Below, piece after piece: positions 1 through 8,532 of a stretch of 64,000 nucleotides of DNA; position 1 is the stretch's first letter; each line of letters starts with the position of its first letter. The stretch lies in NCBI RefSeq assembly GCF_030124145.1, contig NZ_JASKMS010000005.1:203985-267984 (forward strand). Direction: 5' to 3'. This DNA is from Streptomyces sp. 378. Lineage in GTDB: Bacteria > Actinomycetota > Actinomycetes > Streptomycetales > Streptomycetaceae. The notes beneath the pieces were generated by a model. The model made no database searches. It had not been told where the DNA came from and worked only from the letters and a program-made list of their open reading frames with translations. Both the position numbers and the translations under genes were made by a program.

Positions 1-251
1 TGGCCCGCAAGCTCTACAGCCTGCCCTGGGCGATCGCGCTGGGCCTGCTGCTCGGCGGGGCGCTGGGCAACCTCACCGACCGGATCTTCCGGGCGCCGGG
101 CGTCTTCGAGGGCGCGGTCGTGGACTTCATCGCGCCCAAGCACTTCGCCGTCTTCAATCTGGCCGACTCGGCGATCGTGTGCGGCGGCATCCTGATCGTC
201 GTGCTGTCGTTCAAGGGCCTCGACCCGGACGGCACCGTCCACAAGGACTGA
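1..251 (+). CDS. lspA: Lipoprotein signal peptidase II (LspA), 3' end only
   Basis: Membrane aspartyl protease that cleaves the signal peptide from diacylated prolipoproteins. Only the last 83 codons are present (reading from base 3); the start lies before the window. Both catalytic aspartate motifs of the family are visible: LGNLTDR about 24 residues into the fragment and FNLADSAI about 28 residues later. A final transmembrane helix ([11 protein letters not shown]) and a short charged tail ending in HKD follow. It precedes rluD by 43 bases, the usual lspA-rluD pairing. It works on the product of Lgt, whose gene lies at 39.9 kb. Confidence 0.95.
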   Translation, partial: ARKLYSLPWAIALGLLLGGALGNLTDRIFRAPGVFEGAVVDFIAPKHFAVFNLADSAIVCGGILIVVLSFKGLDPDGTVHKD

Positions 252-294
252 GCGCGCGTGCGGCCCTGTCGGAGCCGTCCGGCATACTCGACGG

Positions 295-1239
295 GTGAGC
301 ACGATTCCCGAGATCCGAACCCTGCCCGTGCCCGACGGCCTGGAGGGCGAGCGTGTCGACGCCGCCATCTCCCGCATGTTCGGCTTCTCCCGTACCAAGG
401 CGGCCGAGCTCGCCGCCGCGGGAAAGGTCACGGTCGACGGGTCGGTGGTCGGCAAGTCGGAGCGCGTGCACGGCGGCGCCTGGCTGGAGGTCGAGATGCC
501 GCAGGCGCCCGCGCCGGTGCAGGTCGTGGCCGAGCCGGTCGAGGGCATGGAGATCGTGCACGACGACGATGACGTGGTCGTGATCGTCAAGCCGGTCGGC
601 GTGGCCGCGCACCCGTCGCCGGGCTGGACCGGGCCGACCGTCATCGGAGGCCTCGCCGCCGCCGGGTACCGGATCTCCACCTCCGGCGCCGCCGAGCGCC
701 AGGGCATCGTGCACCGGCTCGACGTGGGCACGTCGGGGCTGATGGTGGTCGCCAAGTCGGAGTACGCGTACACGTCGCTGAAGCGCCAGTTCAAGGAGCG
801 CACGGTCGACAAGCGCTACCACACGCTCGTCCAGGGCCACCCCGACCCGACCAGCGGCACCATCGACGCGCCCATCGGCCGGCACCCGCAGCACGACTAC
901 AAGTGGGCCGTCACCGCCGAGGGCAAGCCGTCCGTCACGCACTACGACCTCATCGAGGCGTTCCGCGCGGCCTCCCTGCTCGACGTGAAGCTGGAGACCG
1001 GCCGCACGCACCAGATCCGCGTCCACATGGCCGCTCACCGGCACCCCTGCGTGGGCGACCTCACCTATGGAGCCGACCCGACGCTCGCCAAGCGCCTCGG
1101 GCTGACCCGCCAGTGGCTGCACGCGGTGCGGCTCGGCTTCGAGCACCCCGGGGACGGGCAGTGGGCGGAGTTCTCCTGCGACTACCCGGAGGACCTGCAC
1201 GCGGCCCTGGAGCAGGTCCGCGAGGAGACGTACGCGTGA
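295..1239 (+). CDS. rluD: RluA/RluD-family 23S rRNA pseudouridine synthase
   Basis: 314 aa, normal for RluD, which isomerises uridines of helix 69 in 23S rRNA. An S4 RNA-binding domain occupies about residues 17-75, followed by the pseudouridine synthase domain. The catalytic aspartate is D143 in [10 protein letters not shown] (140-149), and the family segment GRTHQIRVH follows further on. The GTG start gives the expected N-terminus just before the S4 domain. The stop overlaps the GTG of the next gene (GTGA), so the two are probably translated together. Which uridines it modifies cannot be read from sequence alone. Confidence 0.93.
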   Translation: MSTIPEIRTLPVPDGLEGERVDAAISRMFGFSRTKAAELAAAGKVTVDGSVVGKSERVHGGAWLEVEMPQAPAPVQVVAEPVEGMEIVHDDDDVVVIVKPVGVAAHPSPGWTGPTVIGGLAAAGYRISTSGAAERQGIVHRLDVGTSGLMVVAKSEYAYTSLKRQFKERTVDKRYHTLVQGHPDPTSGTIDAPIGRHPQHDYKWAVTAEGKPSVTHYDLIEAFRAASLLDVKLETGRTHQIRVHMAAHRHPCVGDLTYGADPTLAKRLGLTRQWLHAVRLGFEHPGDGQWAEFSCDYPEDLHAALEQVREETYA

Positions 1240-1706
1240 GCACCACCCCGTACCTGGTGCGGGTCGCCGAGGGCCCGGCCGACCGGGAGGCGTGCTTCGC
1301 GGTGCGCAAGGAGGTCTTCGTCGGCGAGCAGGGCGTGCCCGAGGACATCGAGTACGACGCGTACGACGCCGGCGCGGTCCATGTGCTGGCGGTCCGCGAG
1401 GACGGTGTGCCGCTCGGGACGGGGCGGCTGCTGCACGGGGCGGCGGCCGTGGCGCAGACCGGTGCCGGCCCTTTGGTGGGCTCCCTCGGCCGGCTCGCGG
1501 TCACGGGCGCCGCGCGGGGGCTCGGCGTCGGGGCCGCCCTGGTGCGGGCCATCGAGGACGCGGCTCGCGCGCGGGGTCTCACGGCCGTGGACCTGCACGC
1601 GCAGACACACGCGCTGGGCTTCTACGAGCGGCTCGGCTATGAGCCGTACGGGCCGGAGTACCTGGAGGCGGGCATTCCGCATCAGGGGATGCGGCGTTCG
1701 CTCTAG
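1236..1706 (+). CDS. GNAT-family N-acetyltransferase
   Basis: 156 aa from a GTG overlapping the rluD stop; this start is preferred over longer in-frame openings because those run through rluD coding sequence. The fold is a single GNAT domain. The acetyl-CoA loop is seen as [17 protein letters not shown] (about 86-102), and the C-terminal strand is [13 protein letters not shown] (127-139). It resembles the ElaA/YjcF group of small GNAT proteins. The acceptor substrate is unknown. The coupling to rluD is common in Streptomyces but does not reveal the function. Confidence 0.88.
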   Translation: MSTTPYLVRVAEGPADREACFAVRKEVFVGEQGVPEDIEYDAYDAGAVHVLAVREDGVPLGTGRLLHGAAAVAQTGAGPLVGSLGRLAVTGAARGLGVGAALVRAIEDAARARGLTAVDLHAQTHALGFYERLGYEPYGPEYLEAGIPHQGMRRSL

Positions 1707-1759
1707 CCCCACGAGGCAGGTGCCGAAACGGTTTGTCCCTGCAGTCGCGTGGCAGGCTT

Positions 1760-1787
1760 GAGGTCAGTCGTGTGAATATGTGACCTC
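1760..1787. promoter_or_regulatory. Inverted repeat upstream of the antiporter gene
   Basis: A perfect 7-bp inverted repeat, GAGGTCA (1760-1766) and TGACCTC (1781-1787), with a 14-base spacer. It ends 14 bases before the GTG of the antiporter gene. The arm length and spacing suit a dimeric regulator or a short 5'-UTR hairpin. No known motif is recognised and chance cannot be excluded. Confidence 0.3.
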
Positions 1788-1801
1788 TCGGAGCGCTGAC
1801 C

Positions 1802-3388
1802 GTGGATCAGTTGGCCCTGCTGTTCCTGCTGTTGCTCGGGGCCGTGATCAGTGTCCCCGTGGGCGACCGGTTCGCGGTACCCGCGCCGGTGCTGATGACG
1901 CTGCTGGGCATGGTCCTCGCACTGCTCCCGTTCGTGCCGAACGTCGAGATCCCGCCGGACCTGATTCTGCCGCTGCTGTTGCCGCCCCTGCTGTACGCCG
2001 CCGTGCGGCGCACGTCCTGGCGGCAGTTCGCGGCGAACAAGAGGCCGATCTTCCTGCTGGCCGTGGCGCTGGTGTTCGTCACCATGGCCTGTGTGGCCGC
2101 CGTCGCCGACGCGATCGTGCCGGGGCTGCCGCTCGCCGCGGCGTTCGCGCTGGGCGCGCTGGTGGCGCCGCCCGACCCGATCGCGGCGACCGCCGTGGCC
2201 GGACAGCTGGGACTGCCGCGCCGGCTCGTGTCGATCCTGGAGGGCGAAGGGCTGTTCAACGACGTGACGGCCATCGTCCTCTACCACGTGGCGATCGCCG
2301 CCGCCGTCAGCGGGACGTTCTCACCCTGGAAGGCCGGGCTCGACCTGGTGCTGTCGGCCGTGGTGGCGGTGGCCGTGGGCCTCGTCCTGGGCTGGGGTGC
2401 GAACAAGCTGATGGAGGTGCTCGGCGACGCGACCCTGCAGATCGGGCTGACCCTGCTCGTGCCCTACGCCGCGTACGTCATGGCCGAGGAACTGCACGGC
2501 TCGGGCGTGCTCGCCGTGCTCACCACCGCGCTGTTCCTCGCGGAGTACGGCTCGGACGCCGACAACGTCATGACGCGGCTGGCCGGGCACACCTTCTGGA
2601 ACATCGTCGACACGCTCGTCACCGGCGTCGCGTTCGGGCTGGTCGGGCTGGAGTTGCACAACGCCATCCGCACGGCCTCCGGGCGGTGGGGCGAGCTGCT
2701 CTGGTGGGCGGCGGTGGTGGTGGTCGTCGTGGTGTTGGCACGGCTGCTGTGGCTGCTGCCGGCGACCTGGCTGACCAAGCGGCTGCACGCGCGGCGGGAC
2801 TACGACGAGGACATCCCGGTGAGCTGGCGCGAGACCGTGGTGATGTGGTGGTCGGGGATGCGCGGGGTGGCCTCGGTCGCGCTGGTGCTGGCCATCCCGC
2901 TGGAGACCGACGCGGGCGCGCCGTTCCCCAGCCGGGACGAGATCATCTTCATCGCGTTCGGTGTGATCATGGCGACGCTGGTGCTCCAGGGACTCACCTT
3001 GCCGTGGCTGGTGCGGCGGCTCGGCGTCAAGGCCGACACGGACCAGGACAAGGAGCTCGCTAAGGCGCTGGCGATCCGGGCGGCCGAGGCGGCGAAGCAC
3101 AGACTGCGGGAGATCGAGGAGAACGAGGAGCTGCCGGAGGAACTGTCCGAGCAGATGCTGCGGCGCGCCTACGACATCGGGGTGCGGATCAGTCCCGAAC
3201 TGGCGGAGGACGAACGGCGCGAGGCGTACCGGGAGAGGGCCCGGCGGGTGAAGCGGGTCCGGCGCATCCAGCAGGAGATGCTGAGTGCGGCGCGGCACGA
3301 GGTGCTCGCGGCGCGCAGTGAACCGGGGGCCGACCCCGAGGTGGTGGACCGGGTGCTGCGGCACCTCGACGTCCGCAGCCTGCGCTGA
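1802..3388 (+). CDS. CPA1-family Na+/H+ antiporter
   Basis: 528 aa integral membrane protein of the NhaP/NHE type that exchanges protons for Na+ (or K+) across the cytoplasmic membrane. About 12 hydrophobic segments fill residues 1-410. The ion-binding motifs are intact: APPDPIAAT (about 122-130) and GEGLFNDVTAIV (148-159). After the last helix comes a charged cytoplasmic tail of about 115 residues rich in Glu, Arg and Ala, probably helical and regulatory. The GTG start (VDQLALL) places the first helix directly at the N-terminus. It is a single gene, preceded by an inverted repeat. Confidence 0.92.
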   Translation: MDQLALLFLLLLGAVISVPVGDRFAVPAPVLMTLLGMVLALLPFVPNVEIPPDLILPLLLPPLLYAAVRRTSWRQFAANKRPIFLLAVALVFVTMACVAAVADAIVPGLPLAAAFALGALVAPPDPIAATAVAGQLGLPRRLVSILEGEGLFNDVTAIVLYHVAIAAAVSGTFSPWKAGLDLVLSAVVAVAVGLVLGWGANKLMEVLGDATLQIGLTLLVPYAAYVMAEELHGSGVLAVLTTALFLAEYGSDADNVMTRLAGHTFWNIVDTLVTGVAFGLVGLELHNAIRTASGRWGELLWWAAVVVVVVVLARLLWLLPATWLTKRLHARRDYDEDIPVSWRETVVMWWSGMRGVASVALVLAIPLETDAGAPFPSRDEIIFIAFGVIMATLVLQGLTLPWLVRRLGVKADTDQDKELAKALAIRAAEAAKHRLREIEENEELPEELSEQMLRRAYDIGVRISPELAEDERREAYRERARRVKRVRRIQQEMLSAARHEVLAARSEPGADPEVVDRVLRHLDVRSLR

Positions 3389-3431
3389 GTCGCGTCGCGG
3401 CGGGCAGCCGGGGCGGCATAGGGTCGTTCAC

Positions 3432-4172
3432 ATGGCGCGGAATGTGGTCATCAGTGGTGGAGGTACGGGAGTCGGCCTCGCGGCGGCCCGGGTGTTCGCC
3501 GCCGACGGGGATCGGGTGCTGCTGCTCGGGCGGCGGGCCGAGGTGCTTCAGCGGGCCGGGGTGCCCGGCGCGCTGACGTACGCGGCCGATCTCGCCGAGC
3601 CGGCCGACGTGCGCGGTGTCGCCGCGTTCGTGCAGCGGGAGTTGGGGGCTGTGGACGTGCTCGTGCACAGCGCCGGGGGCAGCGGGCTGCTCGAACCGGA
3701 CGCCCCGGGTGACGATCCGCTCGCGGCCGTCGCGCACACCTGGAACGTGAACTTCCGGCTCAACGTCCTCACCGCCGTCCTGCTCACCGAGGCGCTGAAG
3801 CCGCGGCTCGCCGAGCCCGGCGGCCGGGTGCTGTTCCTCGGCTCCATCGCCGCCTACCGGGGATCGGGGATCGGGGCGTACGCGGCGGCCAAGGCGGGGC
3901 TGCATCCCTACGCCCACGCTCTGGCGCGGGAACTGGGGCCGCGCGGCATCACCGTCAACGTGGTCGCGCCCGGGTACATCGAGGACACCGGGTTCTTCGG
4001 GGACACGATGGCCGAGGAGCGACGGGCGCGCCTCATCGCCGAGACCTCCAACGGGCGGGCGGGAACCCCGGGGGACGTCGCCGAGACCCTGCACTGGCTG
4101 GCCTCCCCGGGCGCCGGGCACATCACCTCGCAGATCATCCAGGTCAACGGCGGCGCCGAGCGCGGCCACTGA
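3432..4172 (+). CDS. Short-chain dehydrogenase/reductase
   Basis: 246 aa classical SDR. The N-terminal nucleotide-binding glycine motif is SGGGTGVG (8-15). The active-site triad is S138, Y150 and K154 (YAAAK), and the NAG-type strand appears as HSAGG (79-83). The C-terminus VNGGAERGH is usual for the FabG-like group. The ATG start at 3432 is chosen because an in-frame extension would run into the antiporter gene. The substrate is unknown. It is followed by a strong bidirectional hairpin, so it ends its own unit. Confidence 0.9.
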   Translation: MARNVVISGGGTGVGLAAARVFAADGDRVLLLGRRAEVLQRAGVPGALTYAADLAEPADVRGVAAFVQRELGAVDVLVHSAGGSGLLEPDAPGDDPLAAVAHTWNVNFRLNVLTAVLLTEALKPRLAEPGGRVLFLGSIAAYRGSGIGAYAAAKAGLHPYAHALARELGPRGITVNVVAPGYIEDTGFFGDTMAEERRARLIAETSNGRAGTPGDVAETLHWLASPGAGHITSQIIQVNGGAERGH

Positions 4173-4183
4173 TCCGGCGGACA

Positions 4184-4205
4184 GGGGGAGGGCCGGCCCT
4201 CCCCC
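4184..4205. terminator. Bidirectional terminator hairpin
   Basis: A perfect GC-rich palindrome with arms GGGGGAGGGCC and GGCCCTCCCCC lies between the convergent ends of the SDR (+) and the MscS gene (-). The innermost bases must form the loop. Its place between two stop codons makes it a shared terminator. Confidence 0.75.
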
Positions 4206-4236
4206 TCGTCGTACGGGCGCGGGCCCGTCCCGATCG

Positions 4237-5373
4237 TCAGCGGTCCGGCCGTCCCGGGCCGTTCCCGTGGTAGCGGCGCTGCTGGGCCGGTACGGTCTGC
4301 GGGGCCGGGCGGTGGCCATTGCTGCCTCCCGGCGGCGCAAGGACCGCGTCCGCCGTGTTGACGCGGGGCAGGGCGTACGGGTGCTCGCGGGTCAGCCAGC
4401 GGATCATCTCCTCGCGGACCCTGACCCGCACCGTCCAGATGTCGTCCGCGTCCTTGGCCGTCACCAGGGCCCGCACCTGCATGGTGGTCGGGGTGGTGTC
4501 CGTGACGGACAGGTTGTAGGCGCGGCCGTCCCAGGCCGGGCACTCGCGCAGGATGTCGCGGAGCCTGTCGCGCATCGCCTCCAGGGGCGCCGAGTGGTCG
4601 AGGTGCCAGAAGACGATGCCGGTCATCTGCGGGGTGCCGCGCGACCAGTTCTCGAACGGCTTGGACGTGAAGTACGACACCGGCATGGTGATCCGGCGCT
4701 CGTCCCACGTGCGGACGGTCAGGAACGTCAGCGTGATCTCCTCGACCGTGCCCCACTCGCCGTCCACCACCACGGTGTCGCCGATGCGCACCATGTCACC
4801 GAAGGCGATCTGGAAGCCCGCGAACATGTTGCTCAGCGTGGACTGCGCGGCGACACCGGCGACGATGCCGAGGATGCCGGCCGAGGCCAGCAGCGAGGCA
4901 CCGGCCGCCTTGAACGCCGGGAAGGTCAGCAGCATGCTCGCCGCGGCCACCACGCCGACGATCGCGGACAGGACCCGCATGATCAGCGTCACCTGGGTGC
5001 GCACCCGGCGGACCCGGGCCGGATCCCGGTGGACCCGGGCGTGGGCGTATCGGCTGTAGGACGTCTCGACGATCGCCGCCGCGATCCGGATGATCAGCCA
5101 GGCGGTCGACCCGATCAGCACCAGGGCCAGTACCCGGCCGACGGCCTCCTCGCGGCTCTGCAGCAGTTGCGCCTCGTCGTACGAGCCTCTCAGCAGGGCG
5201 GCGCCCAGCACGAGCTGGTAGGGGATGCGGGCACGGCGGAGCAGCCCCCACAGCGGGGTGTCGTGATGCCGTGCGTCGGCCTTGCGCAGAAGGAAGTCGG
5301 TGGCCCAGCCGATCACCAGCGTGAGCACGACCGAGCCACCGACCACGATCAGCGGTCGTAGCAGGTTTTCCAT
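4237..5373 (-). CDS. MscS-family mechanosensitive channel
   Basis: 378 aa small-conductance channel protein that releases solutes during hypo-osmotic shock. Hydrophobic helices lie at about 5-28, 50-62, 82-104 and 130-152. They are followed by the Gly/Ala-rich pore helix (about 160-180, LLASAGILGIVAGVAAQS) and the MscS beta-domain beginning GDMVRIGDTVVVDGEWG. The alpha/beta vestibule domain follows, then a hydrophilic tail. The ATG at 5373 begins just before the first helix; the longer reading frame upstream has no membrane or signal character. It diverges from the hydrolase gene at 5480. Confidence 0.92.
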   Translation of the reverse strand: MENLLRPLIVVGGSVVLTLVIGWATDFLLRKADARHHDTPLWGLLRRARIPYQLVLGAALLRGSYDEAQLLQSREEAVGRVLALVLIGSTAWLIIRIAAAIVETSYSRYAHARVHRDPARVRRVRTQVTLIMRVLSAIVGVVAAASMLLTFPAFKAAGASLLASAGILGIVAGVAAQSTLSNMFAGFQIAFGDMVRIGDTVVVDGEWGTVEEITLTFLTVRTWDERRITMPVSYFTSKPFENWSRGTPQMTGIVFWHLDHSAPLEAMRDRLRDILRECPAWDGRAYNLSVTDTTPTTMQVRALVTAKDADDIWTVRVRVREEMIRWLTREHPYALPRVNTADAVLAPPGGSNGHRPAPQTVPAQQRRYHGNGPGRPDR

Positions 5374-5479
5374 GCCTCCGAACCTAACCGGCTCCCGGGG
5401 GCATGAACCTGTGACTTCCGTTGCGTCCTGGGTAGTGCCGGGAACCCGGGCCGTCACACCCGGCTGGCACCATGGCCTC

Positions 5480-6049
5480 ATGAACATCATGCTCTTTCAC
5501 TCGACCCTCGGACTGCGGCCCGCTGTGCTCCAGGCCGCTGACCGGCTGCGATCGGCCGGACACGAGGTGTGGACGCCCGACCTCTTCGAGGGGCGCACCT
5601 TCGATGAGGTCGAGGAGAGCATGGAGCACAAGGAGAGGATCGGCAAGGACGAGCTGCTGAAGCGGGCCGTGCTGGCCGCCGCGCCCTACTCCGAGCGCGG
5701 GCTGGTGTACGCCGGGTTCTCGCTCGGCGCCTCCATCGCGCAGACGCTCGCCCTCGGCGACGACCGGGCGCGCGGACTGCTCCTGCTGCACGGCACGTCG
5801 GACATCGCGCCCGACGTCACGGCGGAGGACCTGCCCGTCCAGCTGCACGTGGCGGAGCCGGACCCCTTCGAGACGGACGACTGGCTCAGCGCCTGGTACC
5901 TCCAGATGGGCCGCACCGGCGCCGACGTCGAGGTGTACCGGTACGCCGGGGCCGGCCACCTCTACACCGACCCCGGCCTGCCGGACTACGACGAGGAGGC
6001 CGCCGAGGCCACCTGGCGGGTGGCGCTCGGCTTCCTCGACACCCTGTAG
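5480..6049 (+). CDS. Dienelactone hydrolase family protein
   Basis: 189 aa alpha/beta-hydrolase. The nucleophile elbow reads GFSLGAS with S81, whereas classical dienelactone hydrolases have Cys there. H160 (GAGHLYTD) and a nearby Asp can complete the triad. The N-terminus NIMLFHSTLGLRPAV matches the small DLH-like proteins of actinomycetes. The true substrate is unknown and need not be a dienelactone. The ATG at 5480 follows a divergent intergenic region shared with the MscS gene; its stop nearly touches that of the convergent phosphatase gene. Confidence 0.85.
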   Translation: MNIMLFHSTLGLRPAVLQAADRLRSAGHEVWTPDLFEGRTFDEVEESMEHKERIGKDELLKRAVLAAAPYSERGLVYAGFSLGASIAQTLALGDDRARGLLLLHGTSDIAPDVTAEDLPVQLHVAEPDPFETDDWLSAWYLQMGRTGADVEVYRYAGAGHLYTDPGLPDYDEEAAEATWRVALGFLDTL

Positions 6050-6055
6050 CGGCGG

Positions 6056-7726
6056 TTACACCGGGTCGTAGGAGCGCTCGACCTTCTGCGTTCCGCTGCG
6101 GGTGCGGTACGAGCGGGACCACGTGGCGGTCGCGTCGCGCTTCGTGCGGTCGGAGACGACGTAGTAGTCCATCTGCGCGCGCTCGGCCGTGATGTCCAGC
6201 ACGCCGAAGCCGTGGCGGTCGGTGTCCACCCAGTGGACGTGCCGGTTGGCGGCGCGGATGACCGGCGCGGCGACCGCCGAGACCGTGCCCTCCGGGACCT
6301 TCACGATGTCGTCGAGGTTGTCCGAGGTGACCGAGGTGACGACGAACTCCGTGGCGGCCGACGGGGACAGCGGATACGTGCCGGCGTTCACCGGAACGTC
6401 GTTGGCCCAAGCCATGTGGATGTCGCCGGTGAGGAAGACCGTGTTGCGGATCGCGTTCGTCCGCAGGTGCGCCAGGATCTCGCGGCGGTCGTCGGTGTAG
6501 CCGTCCCACTGGTCGGTGTTGAGGGCGAGGCCCTCCTGCGGCAGGCCCAGCAGCTTGGCGAGGGGCTTCAGCAGGTCGGCGGAGAGCGAGCCGACGGCGA
6601 ACGGCGAGATCATCACCGAATTGCCGACCAGCCGCCAGCTCGTGTCGGACGACTTCAGCCCCGCCTTGAGCCAGTCGAGCTGGGCGCGGCCGGTGAGCGT
6701 GCGCTCCGGGTCGTCGACGTCACCGTCGCCGACCTTGACCTGCTGCGAGCGGAAGGAGCGCAGGTCCAGCAGCGAGAGGTCGGCCAGCCTGCCGAAGCGC
6801 AGCCGGCGGTAGGTGGTGCCCTCGATCGCCGGGCGCACCGGCATCCACTCGAAGTAGGCCTGCCTCGCGGCGGCCTGGCGGGCGGACCAGGCGCCCTCCG
6901 CGCCCTCCGTGTGGTTCTCCGCGCCGCCCGACCAGGCGTCGTTGGCGATCTCGTGGTCGTCCCAGATCGCCACGACCGGGGCCGCGGCGTGCAGCGCCTG
7001 GAGGTCCGGGTCGGTCTTGTACCGCCCGTGCCGGGTGCGGTAGTCGGCGAGTGTGACGATCTCGTGGGCGGGCGCGTGCGGGCGGACGACCTTGTCGCGG
7101 GTGCCGTACGTGCCGGTGCCGTACTCGTAGATGTAGTCGCCGAGGTGCAGCCAGGCGTCCAGGTCGCCGCGGGCCGCGAGATGACGGTACGAGGAGAAGT
7201 AACCGGCTTCCCAGTTGGCGCAGGAGACCACGCCGAAGCGCAGGCCCGGGACGGCCGTGTCGTGCGCCGGGGCGGTGCGGGTGCGCGCGGCGGGGGAGTC
7301 GGTGCCGCCGGCGGAGAAGCGGAACCAGTAGTCGGTGCCGGGCCGCAGGCCGCGGATGTCGGCCTTCACGGTGTGGTCCGAGGCGGCCGTGGCGGTGGTG
7401 GAGCCCTTGGCGACGACGATGGTGAACGCCTTGTCCTCGGCGACGATCCAGCTCACTTCGGTGTCCGGGCCGACTCCGGAGCCGGGTATCGCCTCCGGCA
7501 CCGGGGTGACGCGGGTCCACAGCAGGATGCCGTCCGGCAGCGGGTCACCGGAGGCCACGCCGTGCAGGAAGGCGGGTGCCTGCTCCACGGCACGCGCCGG
7601 CGGGGTCGCCGCCAGCGGCCCGGCCAGGACAGCGGTCGCCGCCGCGGCCTTGACGACCGTACGGCGGCGTGGTGTGAGGGAGTTGACGCCCTCTGACGTT
7701 TTCGATGATCTGTATCGACTGGTCAC
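6056..7726 (-). CDS. phoD: Alkaline phosphatase D (PhoD), Tat-exported
   Basis: 556 aa secreted phosphodiesterase/phosphatase for phosphate scavenging. The N-terminus has a Tat signal: RRRTVVK (20-26), then an Ala-rich hydrophobic stretch and a likely cleavage near ARA (44-46). The PhoD N-terminal beta domain (about 50-155) precedes the metallophosphatase domain. Metal and substrate motifs visible are [10 protein letters not shown] (166-175), [11 protein letters not shown] (193-203), WDDHE (255-259) and TGDIHMAW (433-440). Family members use Fe/Ca and are PhoP-controlled; a clear PHO box was not found in the short upstream region. Confidence 0.93.
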   Translation of the reverse strand: MTSRYRSSKTSEGVNSLTPRRRTVVKAAAATAVLAGPLAATPPARAVEQAPAFLHGVASGDPLPDGILLWTRVTPVPEAIPGSGVGPDTEVSWIVAEDKAFTIVVAKGSTTATAASDHTVKADIRGLRPGTDYWFRFSAGGTDSPAARTRTAPAHDTAVPGLRFGVVSCANWEAGYFSSYRHLAARGDLDAWLHLGDYIYEYGTGTYGTRDKVVRPHAPAHEIVTLADYRTRHGRYKTDPDLQALHAAAPVVAIWDDHEIANDAWSGGAENHTEGAEGAWSARQAAARQAYFEWMPVRPAIEGTTYRRLRFGRLADLSLLDLRSFRSQQVKVGDGDVDDPERTLTGRAQLDWLKAGLKSSDTSWRLVGNSVMISPFAVGSLSADLLKPLAKLLGLPQEGLALNTDQWDGYTDDRREILAHLRTNAIRNTVFLTGDIHMAWANDVPVNAGTYPLSPSAATEFVVTSVTSDNLDDIVKVPEGTVSAVAAPVIRAANRHVHWVDTDRHGFGVLDITAERAQMDYYVVSDRTKRDATATWSRSYRTRSGTQKVERSYDPV

Positions 7727-7755
7727 GACCGATCAGGTTACTGGTCGGTAGTGCA

Positions 7756-7788
7756 GGTGTGGGCAAACTCCAGACCTTTGCCCACACC
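7756..7788 (-). terminator. Inverted repeat, probable terminator of the secreted-protein gene
   Basis: A perfect 12-bp inverted repeat, GGTGTGGGCAAA (7756-7767) and TTTGCCCACACC (7777-7788), with a 9-base loop. It lies 60 bases past the stop of the minus-strand gene at 7849 and 30 bases before the phoD start. There is no U-tract. A terminator is the simplest reading, but its closeness to phoD means an operator is also possible. Confidence 0.5.
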
Positions 7789-7848
7789 CACCCACGCTGG
7801 CGCGCTCACCGAGCCCCTTGAGTCAAGCTCGATGTGGAGCCAGTAGAT

Positions 7849-8271
7849 TCACGCCTTCCCGGTGGCCGTCTTCCTGTGCTTGGGTGACCCATCGGCTCCG
7901 TTCTGATGCCAGACCTGCAGAGTCACCTCCTCGCCTTCCGGTATGTTGTGGTTACCGGTGGCACAATCGCCCGTACCACCCGTGGCCGAGGTGTAAATGA
8001 CGTGGTTGCCGTTGGAGTCGCTCCAGTAGACGGACATCTTGGCCCTGTCGCCGTCCGAGTATGTGTCGCACACCTTCCAGTGGTCCCCATTGTGATAGAA
8101 CCAAGCTTCTGCGTGCTCGACCGTGATGCAGCTGATAACTCCGCAGCTTTCACTCTTTGACTGAGCGTGCGCATTTGAGCCAGCGAAAGCTGGAGCAGTA
8201 CTGAGTGCCAATGCAGAAGCGGTTGCTGCCACCCCGGTGAGCGCGCGCCTAAGCGGAGTTGCCGAAAGCAT
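7849..8271 (-). CDS. Small secreted protein of unknown function
   Basis: 140 aa. A Sec signal peptide is clear: positive n-region (TPLRRA), hydrophobic Ala/Leu core and APAFA-GS cleavage after residue 30. The mature part has four cysteines (43, 48, 68, 103), probably two disulfides, and is rich in His, Trp, Ser and Gly, as in a small beta-rich extracellular protein. The start at 8271 is set by a strong GGGGGAAG ribosome site; the longer frame upstream lacks one. GC is visibly lower than in neighbouring genes, and an IS element lies 200 bases upstream, so this may be an acquired spot. No family is recognised. Confidence 0.8.
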   Translation of the reverse strand: MLSATPLRRALTGVAATASALALSTAPAFAGSNAHAQSKSESCGVISCITVEHAEAWFYHNGDHWKVCDTYSDGDRAKMSVYWSDSNGNHVIYTSATGGTGDCATGNHNIPEGEEVTLQVWHQNGADGSPKHRKTATGKA

Positions 8272-8476
8272 TTTCTTCCCCCTGATCTGTGGGTTCAGTC
8301 TTTGATTGCGCTCCCCACGCATGGTCGGTGCGCGGGGGTGTGAGCTGACGTTATGCGCAGTCGAGATCAACACGCAAGCGTGTTCGGTAGGCGAAGCTTG
8401 TAGGGGGGCGCTTTCCAGCCAGAGACGAGCGAAACCAGACTCCGCTCGCCGCTGGCCATCGGAAACCTGCTGTGGT

Positions 8477-8480
8477 CTAG
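8477..8480. repeat. Left target-site duplication CTAG
   Basis: CTAG directly flanks the left end of the insertion sequence and recurs at 9898-9901. A 4-bp duplication of the form YTAR is typical of the IS701 family. Confidence 0.75.
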
Positions 8481-8532
8481 TAGTACTTCGTTACGTTGAG
8501 TGATCTCGGCTGGTCGTGGGTAGCTTCCTGGA

